Of a stretch of 10,892 nucleotides of DNA, positions 1 to 7,200 are shown piece by piece. Source of the stretch: Planctomycetes bacterium UBA4800 (GTDB lineage: Bacteria; Planctomycetota; UBA8108; UBA8890; UBA8898); contig DHGK01000015.1 of the NCBI GenBank assembly GCA_002402755.1, forward strand, positions 25,125 to 36,016. The letters are read 5' to 3'. The position numbers were made by a program, and so were the translations under genes. The notes beneath the pieces were generated by a model. That model saw only the letters and a program-made list of their open reading frames with translations, had not been told where the DNA came from and ran no database searches. Numbering within the stretch: the stretch's first letter is position 1; every line of letters starts with the position of its first letter.

Positions 1-28
1 TCTCCGTGTCCTCTGTGCCTCTGTGGTT
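1..28. repeat. Short CCTCTGTG-type tandem repeat, cut by window edge
   Basis: Two exact 8-base units CCTCTGTG sit side by side at 10-17 and 18-25. They are preceded by a related unit TCTCCGTG at 1-8 and followed by GTTC. On the other strand the units read CACAGAGG. From memory, short intergenic repeats of this ACCACAGAGG/CACAGAGG type recur in many unrelated environmental bacterial genomes and have no agreed function. The array reaches base 1, so its full length is unknown. It lies about 75 bases past the mnmE stop codon, between genes. It is not a CRISPR: the units are too short and have no spacers. Confidence 0.6.
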
Positions 29-99
29 CTTTCCGTCGTCGTCCTTCCTGCCCTCGTATCCTCGCGTCTGATTCCGTCTTCGCGTGATCGCGGCAACCG

Positions 100-1413
100 C
101 TACTTCCCGATACAGAACCTCCGGAAGACCTCGCCCAGGACATCGCCCCCCAGGCCCTCGCCCAGGATCTCCCCGAGCGCGTCCTCCGCCGCGCGCAGCT
201 CCGCCGCGCAGAGCTCGGGGCGGCCGGCATCGTCCTCCGCTCGCGCGAGCGCCTCCAGCGCGCGCGCGAGCGCATGCTCCTGCCTCGCGCTGACGAGCGC
301 GCCCGGGCCGTGCTTTGCGGCGACCGCCGCCGCGATCGCCGCGCGCAGGCGCTCGATGCCCTGCCCGGTCACCGCCGAGACCGGGACGAGGCGTTCCGCC
401 CACCCCTCGGCCGCAGCGGCGCCGAGCAGATCGATCTTCGTGCCCGCGAGGACATCAACCGCTCGCCACGCCACGATCTCGTCGAGCGCCACACCCGCAT
501 CCGACGCGGCGATGTCGACGACCCCCACCGTGACATCCGCGTCGGCGAGCGCGCGCTCGCGCACGCGGCCGGCGGCCTCGGCGAGCGGACCGCCGCGCGC
601 GCCGGTCCCCGCCGTGTCGACCAGCGTGCACGGCGCCGCGCCGATGACCGCATCCGCCGTCACGGCGTCCAGCGTCGTCCCCGGCTCCTCGTGCACGATG
701 GCGTGCTCCCTCGCGATCAGCGCGTTGAAGAGCGTCGACTTGCCCGCGTTCTCGCGGCCCGCGAGCACGATGCGCAACCGCTCCCGCCGCGGCGGCGCCG
801 ACGCGCGCATCCCCGCGAGGTTCTCGCGCACGCGCCGTATCGCCGCGCGCGCCGCCTCGCACGGCAGGAAGCGCACATCCTCCTCCTCGGGGAAGTCGAG
901 CTCGGCCTCCAACTCGGCGCGCACGCCGAGCAGCGCCTCCCGCGCGGCCGCGATCGCCTCCCCCGCCGCGCCCGCGAGCGCGCGCTGCGCGTGCCTGAAC
1001 TCGGCCTCGCCGCGCGCCTCGATCAGCGCCGCGACCGCCTCGGCCTGCATGAGATCGATCCGTCCGTTCAGGAACGCCCGCAGCGTGAACTCGCCGGGCT
1101 CGGCAGGACGCGCGCCCGCCTCGACGAGGCGCGCGACGATGCGATCGAGCAGCGGCGGCGCGGCGCAGGTGTGAATCTCGGCGACATCCTCGCGCGTGTA
1201 CGAGCGGGGCCCCGGCATCACGAGCACGTGCGCCGGGGCGCGCAGCCCGTCCGCGGCGTCGACCTCGCCGAAGAGCACGGCCCGGCCGGCAGGGCGCGTC
1301 CCGCCGCGGAAGACGGCGGCCGCGCACGCGAACGCCTCGGGGCCGCTCAGGCGGACGATGCCGCGAAGGCCCTCCCCGGGCGCGGAGGACACGGCGACGA
1401 TCGTGTCGTTCAC
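100..1413 (-). CDS. mnmE: tRNA uridine-5-carboxymethylaminomethyl(34) synthesis GTPase MnmE
   Basis: This GTPase works with MnmG to modify the wobble uridine (U34) of certain tRNAs in the cytoplasm. The 437 residues are close to the usual ~450. The N-terminal formyl-THF-binding domain (about 1-118) carries SYTREDVAEI (71-80), followed by GEFTLRAFLNGRIDLMQAEA (107-126). A helical domain holds ELDFPEEEDV (171-180). The inserted G domain has the P-loop GRENAGKS (219-226), GTTLD (245-249), DTAG (266-269), TKID (325-328) and SA (346-347). The chain ends in FCIGK, which contains the MnmE C-terminal CxGK motif. The start is GTG at 1413: its GTGA overlaps the yidC stop, and homology begins there. The frame stays open to 2043, but that stretch only shadows yidC. 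Oddities are GTTLD for the usual GTTRD, TKID for NKxD, and HTCAAP where relatives usually have a GHGGP-like stretch. Identification is secure; full activity is inferred. Confidence 0.95.
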   Translation of the reverse strand: MNDTIVAVSSAPGEGLRGIVRLSGPEAFACAAAVFRGGTRPAGRAVLFGEVDAADGLRAPAHVLVMPGPRSYTREDVAEIHTCAAPPLLDRIVARLVEAGARPAEPGEFTLRAFLNGRIDLMQAEAVAALIEARGEAEFRHAQRALAGAAGEAIAAAREALLGVRAELEAELDFPEEEDVRFLPCEAARAAIRRVRENLAGMRASAPPRRERLRIVLAGRENAGKSTLFNALIAREHAIVHEEPGTTLDAVTADAVIGAAPCTLVDTAGTGARGGPLAEAAGRVRERALADADVTVGVVDIAASDAGVALDEIVAWRAVDVLAGTKIDLLGAAAAEGWAERLVPVSAVTGQGIERLRAAIAAAVAAKHGPGALVSARQEHALARALEALARAEDDAGRPELCAAELRAAEDALGEILGEGLGGDVLGEVFRRFCIGK

Positions 1414-3224
1414 ACCTTCCCGCCGTCCGGTTTTTTCGCCGGCATCGCCGCGCTCTCGGCGGCCAGCTCGCGCCGGATGATCCTCTGCTCCACGATGCCC
1501 AGGGCCGCGCTCATCAGGAAGTACAGGAGCAGCCCCGAGGAGAAGTTGTAGAAGATGAACCCGAAGAAGATCATCATCAGGCCCATCATCTTCTGCTGCT
1601 GGCGGGCCTGCGCGTCCTTCGGCACCGGCATCATGCGCTGCTGAACGATCGTCAGGAGCACGTACAGGATCGGCAGCGTGTTGAAGTACTCCCACCCCAG
1701 GAACGGCACCTGGAACCCGAGGGGGAACGTCCGATCGGGGAGCGTGAGGTCGCCGATCAGGCCGAACATCGCCGGCGCCTGCCTGATCTCGATCGCCACG
1801 CGGAAGACCTGGATCAGCGCGATCCAGACCGGGAGCTGCAGGAACATCAGCAGACAGCCGCCCAGCATCTCGTTGGGATTGACGCCGTGCTCGTGCATCG
1901 TCTTCTGCATCTCCTGATGCAGCTTCCGGCGGTTGTTCTTGTAGCGCTCCTTGAGGCGGTCCAGGTCGGGCTGGATCTTGGCGAGCTTGGCCTGGTAGCC
2001 CTGCATCGCCTTCTGGTTCTTGCGGTTGAGGGGATGCAGGCACGCCTTGACGAGCAGGGTCAGGATCAGGATCGCGATTCCGTAGTCCCTGACCACCGCG
2101 AAGAGCGCCTTCAGGACCACGAGGAAGAACGCAACGAGCCAGCCGGTCCAGAATCCGTAGTCGATGATGCCCTTGTAGTTGAGGCCCTTGTAGGCATCGA
2201 GGACGGCCGGGTCCTTGGGGCCGAGGAAGAACTCGTACTCGTGCGCGGCGTCCGCGGCCTCCTTTGCGACCAGCACCGGGCGGCCGGTCCGCGGCAGCTT
2301 CGCCAGGGCCTCGGTGCGCTCGGCGGCCGTGAGGGCGGCCGGCGCCTTGCCCTTGGACAGCGCGTGGGCCGCGAGCGCGGCCTGCGTGCGGGCGGGATCG
2401 ATGTCGGGCACGATCTCGAAGCGCCCCTCGGACAGGAACTCGGCCCGCGCCCCTCCCGGCGGCGGCAGGCCGCGCATGACGAGCGCGAAGAAGCGGCTCG
2501 AGACGGCGCCCCAGACGATGCCGCGCGCCGGCGCGGGGTTCACGGTCTTGCCCGCGATGGCGACGGCCGCCACGTGGACCGCGCCGCCCTCCGTGAGCGT
2601 TCCGAAGTGGCCGACCAGCTCTTGCGCGCCGGCCGTGATCTCCATCTCCTCCTTGAGCGCGAACCCGCCCGCGATCCTGTAGCCGGCCGGCGCGCCCGTG
2701 ATCCTCACGGCGACGCGCACGTGGCGCGCGTTCGCGGGCAGCGTGAACTCCTTCTCCACGCGCGTCCCGCCCGCCTCGATGCGGTAGGCCACGGCGCGCG
2801 GCTCCTCCTTGATGACCTCCCAGCCCGCACGCTCCAGATCGCGCGCGTTCAGCCGCTCGAGGGCGAGCGCACCCACCGGCGGGGCGCCCGCGGGAAGATC
2901 GAAGAGCACGAGCTGGTGCGAGGGATCGCGCGCCTTGCGGTGCGCGGCGCTGTTCCAGTAGTCGCGCAGCTCGACCCTGCGGATGCCCGCGCCGAACGAT
3001 GTGAATTCGAGCGCCAGGAACTCGTTCCTGAGCTGCGACTTCTTCTCGGGGAATTCCTGAACCGCCGCGGGCGCGGGCGCCGCCGCCGCCGGCGCCGGCT
3101 GCTGCGGCACGGCCGCCGGCCGCGGCGCGGCACGGCGCGCGGCGGGGGGCGGCGGGAACAGCGCCTGCCAGGCGACGATCACGAGGAAGCTCAAGGCGAG
3201 GGCCGCGAGCAGGCGCTTCTCCAT
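1410..3224 (-). CDS. yidC: Membrane protein insertase YidC
   Basis: YidC inserts and folds inner-membrane proteins, alone or with SecYEG. The 604-residue protein has the long Gram-negative layout. A first membrane segment (about 4-23) follows the typical MEKR start. A Pro/Ala-rich linker (24-55) leads to a periplasmic beta-rich domain (about 60-335). The conserved Oxa1/YidC domain (about 355-585) contains YGIAILILTLLVK (381-393), the cytoplasmic helical hairpin (401-448), NPNEMLGGCLLMFLQLPVW (449-467) and FSSGLLLYFLMS (561-572). The hydrophilic-groove basic residue, Arg366 in E. coli, aligns with Lys393. I chose ATG 3224 because the family starts this way and GAGG lies 5 bases upstream. A GTG at 3254, one base after the phosphoesterase stop and behind GAGGGGA, would add ten residues. 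The stop overlaps mnmE as GTGA. Function is secure; the exact start is not. Confidence 0.95.
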   Translation of the reverse strand: MEKRLLAALALSFLVIVAWQALFPPPPAARRAAPRPAAVPQQPAPAAAAPAPAAVQEFPEKKSQLRNEFLALEFTSFGAGIRRVELRDYWNSAAHRKARDPSHQLVLFDLPAGAPPVGALALERLNARDLERAGWEVIKEEPRAVAYRIEAGGTRVEKEFTLPANARHVRVAVRITGAPAGYRIAGGFALKEEMEITAGAQELVGHFGTLTEGGAVHVAAVAIAGKTVNPAPARGIVWGAVSSRFFALVMRGLPPPGGARAEFLSEGRFEIVPDIDPARTQAALAAHALSKGKAPAALTAAERTEALAKLPRTGRPVLVAKEAADAAHEYEFFLGPKDPAVLDAYKGLNYKGIIDYGFWTGWLVAFFLVVLKALFAVVRDYGIAILILTLLVKACLHPLNRKNQKAMQGYQAKLAKIQPDLDRLKERYKNNRRKLHQEMQKTMHEHGVNPNEMLGGCLLMFLQLPVWIALIQVFRVAIEIRQAPAMFGLIGDLTLPDRTFPLGFQVPFLGWEYFNTLPILYVLLTIVQQRMMPVPKDAQARQQQKMMGLMMIFFGFIFYNFSSGLLLYFLMSAALGIVEQRIIRRELAAESAAMPAKKPDGGKV

Positions 3225-3255
3225 GCCCGCCTCGGGTGTGGGCGCCGGCTGCACG

Positions 3256-4020
3256 TTACTTCCCCTCGCGGAGCCGGCGTGCCAAGTAGGCGGGGAGCGG
3301 CGTGCTGGAGAAATCCCCCACCGCCCTGTCCAGATCGTACTCGACGCGGCGGTACGAGACCGTCTCGAAGTCGAAGATCACGTAGCACGCGCGCGCATCG
3401 CCGTCCCGCGGCTGGCCGACCGAGCCGACGTTGATGAGCGCCTTCTTGCGGCCGAGCGGGTACGTCCCGCCCAGGTCGCGCGGCGTCCGGAAGGAGTAGT
3501 CCTCCTCGAACACCCCCGGAATGTGCGTGTGGCCCATGAAGCAGGCGCGGCCGTCGAAGGAGGCGAAGATCTCGTTCATCTTGTGCTGATCGAAGCGGTC
3601 CTGCGCGAACACGTACTCGCGCGTCGGATCGCGCGGCGACCCGTGCACGTAGGCGAACTCGCCGTCTTGCTCGGACTTCCGGAGGCTGCCGATGAAATCC
3701 CACAACTGCCGGTCCCGCGCGACCGCGTCGTCCCCGTCCATGCTGCCGCCCGTGAGCAGCTCCTCGCGCGTCCAGTCGATGGCTTTTCTGGCCTTGTCGT
3801 TGAAGCCGACCGCGCCGAAGAGCACCGCCTCCTCGTGGTTGCCGAGCAGCGTGAGCTTGTAGTCGAGCGCCGTGACGAGGCACTGGCGCGGGCGGGGGCC
3901 GTAGCCGACCACGTCGCCCAGGCAGATGATCTCGTCAACCTTCTGCGCCTCGATGTCCGCCATCACGGCGAGGAGGGCCGGCTCGTTCCCGTGAATGTCA
4001 GAGACGATCGCCTGCCGCAC
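3256..4020 (-). CDS. Calcineurin-like metallophosphoesterase (Metallophos_2 type)
   Basis: This is a 254-residue cytoplasmic hydrolase of the calcineurin-like superfamily, which splits phosphomonoesters or phosphodiesters at a two-metal centre. The whole metal-binding set is visible: SDIHGN (D8, H10), GDVVGYGP (D36), GNHE (N61, H62), VHGSPRDP (H126) and GHTH (H164, H166). NVGSVGQPRDGD (197-208) is a typical late motif of the YfcE/MJ0936-like branch. There is no signal peptide or membrane segment. The start is GTG at 4020, with GGAGG seven bases upstream (4028-4032) and the SDIHGN strand beginning almost at once. It is the first gene of the operon, and its TAA ends next to yidC. The substrate cannot be read from the sequence. 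Candidates include nucleotide, cyclic-dinucleotide or diadenosine-type phosphates, but I assign none. Confidence 0.9.
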   Translation of the reverse strand: MRQAIVSDIHGNEPALLAVMADIEAQKVDEIICLGDVVGYGPRPRQCLVTALDYKLTLLGNHEEAVLFGAVGFNDKARKAIDWTREELLTGGSMDGDDAVARDRQLWDFIGSLRKSEQDGEFAYVHGSPRDPTREYVFAQDRFDQHKMNEIFASFDGRACFMGHTHIPGVFEEDYSFRTPRDLGGTYPLGRKKALINVGSVGQPRDGDARACYVIFDFETVSYRRVEYDLDRAVGDFSSTPLPAYLARRLREGK

Positions 4021-4027
4021 TCACTTT

Positions 4028-4032
4028 CCTCC
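4028..4032 (-). promoter_or_regulatory. Shine-Dalgarno site of the phosphoesterase gene
   Basis: A GGAGG core lies seven bases before the GTG at 4020. This is the strongest ribosome-binding site upstream of the gene. It supports the GTG as the true start, as there is no in-frame ATG near it. Confidence 0.75.
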
Positions 4033-4102
4033 GCACGCCTTCTGCCCGCGACCACACCTTCCCTGGCAAGGCGACTTCACAGGTTCAGAAGATGAAGCGC
4101 TA

Positions 4103-4132
4103 ATTCTATCACCTGCCGATGAAGCATGTCAA
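4103..4132 (-). promoter_or_regulatory. Predicted housekeeping-sigma promoter of the phosphoesterase-yidC-mnmE operon
   Basis: Read on the minus strand, a perfect -35 hexamer TTGACA (4127-4132) is followed after 18 bases by TAGAAT (4103-4108), which differs from the -10 consensus at one base. In such GC-rich DNA this AT-rich pair stands out. Transcription would start near 4096, giving a leader of about 75 bases before the GTG at 4020. I see no riboswitch or attenuator in that leader. The promoter begins 11 bases beyond the hairpin that ends the preceding gene. Confidence 0.75.
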
Positions 4133-4142
4133 GGAAACGAGA

Positions 4143-4180
4143 ACGGCCGGCGCGGGGCACCTGCGCCCCGCGCCGGCCGT
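4143..4180 (-). terminator. Strong hairpin, probable terminator of the lipoprotein gene
   Basis: ACGGCCGGCGCGGGGC (4143-4158) pairs perfectly with 4165-4180 over 16 bp around a six-base loop. On the minus strand the stem is followed by TCTCGTTTCCTTG, a broken rather than pure U-tract, so termination efficiency is uncertain. It lies 79 bases past the lipoprotein stop and just before the next promoter, where a terminator is expected. Bases 4181-4259 are GC-rich 3' untranslated sequence with nothing else recognisable. Confidence 0.75.
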
Positions 4181-4259
4181 CCATCCGCGCGTTCCTCGCG
4201 CGGGCGCCCGCTCCCTCGCGGCGCCCCCGGCGATACGTTCCGCGCCGTCCCCGCGCGCC

Positions 4260-7200
4260 CTACAGGCCGCACCCGACCAGGGCGTCGGGCGTCGGATCCA
4301 GCCCCGCCGCCGGGAACGGCGCGGGCGGAGGCGGGCCGCCGCCGAAGAGGTACGTGTAGAGGTAGCGCGCGTCGTTGGAGTTGATCACGCCGTTGTCGTC
4401 GGCGTCGGCCGCATCCAGGGGCGCGGCGATCGGCCTGATCCCGTGCAGGAAGTCGAGAATGAGCTGCGGGTCGGCCAGGTTCACCACGCCGTCGCCGTTC
4501 GTGTCGCCGCGGATGAACTGGATGCCCGTGTACGTGAACTGGGGCCCGTTGATCGTGATGCCGCCGTACGTCAGCCTCAGCGTGACCGCGGTCGTGCCCT
4601 CGGGCGCCCGCGGCGCCAGCACGAGGAGCCGATGCTCATCGAGCACCGTCACATCGGGCGCCGCAGTGGTCCCGAACGTCACGCTCATGCCGTCGTGGAA
4701 GCTGCTGCCGGTCACCGTGACCTCGGCGCCGCCGCAGATCGTGCCGTTCACGGGCAGCATGCTCGCCGCCGTGAACGCCTCGAACGTGAAGGTCTGGGGC
4801 GCCGGCACCATGGCGCTGTCGGGATTCTTGAGCGCCACCGCGACCGCTCCCGGCGCGTGCGCCGGGGTCCGCACATCGATGGCCGTCGTCGAGACGACCG
4901 TCACCCTGTCGGCCGCGACCGCCACGCCATCGACAAAGACCTGCGTCAGCGCGTGGAAGCCCGCGCCGGTCACGCGGACGATCGTGTCGCCGAAGCGGCT
5001 GCCCGCCGCCGGGGCGATGCCCGCGACCTGCAGCACCACGGTCTGGTACGTGTACGTGAACGATGCCGTGCTGCGCGCGGTGCCCGGGTTCTCGATGGCC
5101 ACCGGCACCTGCCCGACGCCGGCCGGCACGATCACGTTGAGCTGCATCTGGCTGGAGAACGACACGCGCGTCGCCGGCACGCCCCCGAAGAAGAGCATGG
5201 TCTCGGGGATGAAGAAGTCGCCCGTCACGAGGACCGTGTTGCCGCCCGTCGAGGGACCGGTCTTCGGCGTCATGTCGGCGATCACGGCCGCACCGTCCTC
5301 GTAGGTGAACACGACCGGCGCCGTGACCGGGGTCTGCCCGGCGAAGCTCGCCGTCACCTGCACCTGGCCGAGGCCCGGGGGAGTGACCGCGAGCATCTCC
5401 GTCGAGCTGCGGACCTGGACCGAGGCCGCCGGCACGCCTCCGAAGAAGACCTGCACGCCGGACTCGAAACCCTGGCCCGTGAACGTCACGCTCGTCCCTC
5501 CCAGGAACGTGCCGCGCCGCGGCTGGAACATCTGCAGCGCGAGCTTGACGCCGATGTACTGGTACTGCGCGACGGCCTGCCCGGCCGCCGTGCGCACGAC
5601 CACGTCGACGATGCCCTCCCCGGGAGGCGTCACCGCCTCGATCCGGGTCGGCGAGACCACGTTGACGCTCAAGGCCTCGATCGCGCCGAACAGCACGCGC
5701 TGGACCGCCACGAAGTTCTGGCCGTCGATGAGCACCGTCGTGCCGCCGTTGGCCGAGCCGGAATCGGGCGCGATGCTGAAGATCGAGGGCAGCCCCGCCG
5801 TGTAGGTGTAGCCGCCGGCGAGCGTGCGCTGCTGGCCGTCCGGCAGGCGCACCGTGACATCCACGGCGCCGACCTGCGCACCCGCGGGAACGACCGCGAC
5901 CAGCGACGTCCCGGCGGATGTGTCGACGCTGCCGACGACCGCGGCGCGGCCGCCGAAGAAGACCTGCGCGCCCTGCGCGATGCCATCGCCGAAGATGCGG
6001 ACCTGGCCGCCGCCGGCGAGCGGACCCGCCGCCGGCTCGATGCTCGTCACGGCGAGCGGCATGTAGCGATACGCGCCGGCGAGCGTGTCCGACCCCACGG
6101 CGTTGATCACCGTCACCGCGACGGCGACGGGCGCCGACGGCGCCGTCGTGTACGCGAGGGCCGGCACGGTGCAGAAGATGTGCTCGTCGTCGAACTGGAG
6201 GACGGTCGCGGCGCGAGAGCCGATCCTCACCGAGGGCATGGTCTGGCCGAAGTTGACGCCCGTGATCTCGATGCGGTTGCCGCCGGCGAGCGGCCCCTTG
6301 GCCGGCGCCGCGACGAGCTGCACATCGGGCGGCGCCGCAATGTCGACATCGCCGTTGATGCCCAGCTCGAGGTACTCGCCGATCACCCAGTTGGCCGGGC
6401 TCATCATGGGCCGCTGCGTCTGCCCGTTGAGCACGATCGGGGCGATGCGGATCTCCTGCGCCCCGGGCTTCGGCGCGCCGACGGCCTTGAACTGCAGGAA
6501 GGCCATCACGCGGTGGAATCCCGCCGTGAAGGTCACGGGCGGGGTCGCCTGGAGCTGCGCGATCCACGCGATGTAGGCGATGCCCTGGGTGTTGTCGTGC
6601 CCGCCGGCGACGAACAGCGCCGGCGGCGTCTCGGTCTCTTCGACGGTCTCGCCGAGGCACTCCAGCACGTCCTTGTCGTAGTTGAAGGCGAGCGTGAAGC
6701 CGACGATGTTCTCGTCGAACGTGCCGAGGATCGGCACCGAGAACGAATCGCCGACGGCCAGCCCGTCGACCGACGGCACCATGAAGTAGCGGCAGCTCAC
6801 CTTCACCGTCGAATCGACCGCGGACAGCGCGAGCAGGCTCTCGCCCGGATAGCGGACGCGCACCTCGGCGAGCTGCGTGGCGACCGTGCCCCTGGCGTTG
6901 TCCGGCGGCTCGACATCGTAGCCGTACAGGACGAAATCGGACCCGGTCTGCGCGAGAAACTCGCACAGCCGCACGTTCTCGCCCGGCCCGACCGGCCCCG
7001 TAACCTTGACATCGACGCTGTACCAGACGTTGTCCGCCTTCACGGGGTCGCCGAAGGTGAGCGACGACACGCCCGGCCCCGGCACGCACGCCGACACCGT
7101 GAGGCGGCCGCCGCCGCCCGCGTAACGGAACTTGAACGTGATCTCGTCGGCGGCGCCGACCAGCCGCGCCTCGACCGGCAGCGCGATGTTGTTGAGGCCG

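Noticed and set aside
1414..2043. Upstream extension of the mnmE frame through the end of yidC
   Set aside because: The added 210 residues are compositionally odd, overlap the conserved YidC core, and no MnmE has such an extension. Homology starts at the GTG at 1413.
3223..4095. Plus-strand open frame opposite the phosphoesterase
   Set aside because: It is again the codon-aligned antisense shadow. The minus-strand product has the full metal-binding motif set.
5811..6293. Recurring GCCGGCGAGCG strings that look like dispersed DNA repeats
   Set aside because: They encode the same short motifs (such as PLAGG and LAGG) in neighbouring IPT/TIG units and are explained by protein repetition plus GC-rich codon choice.
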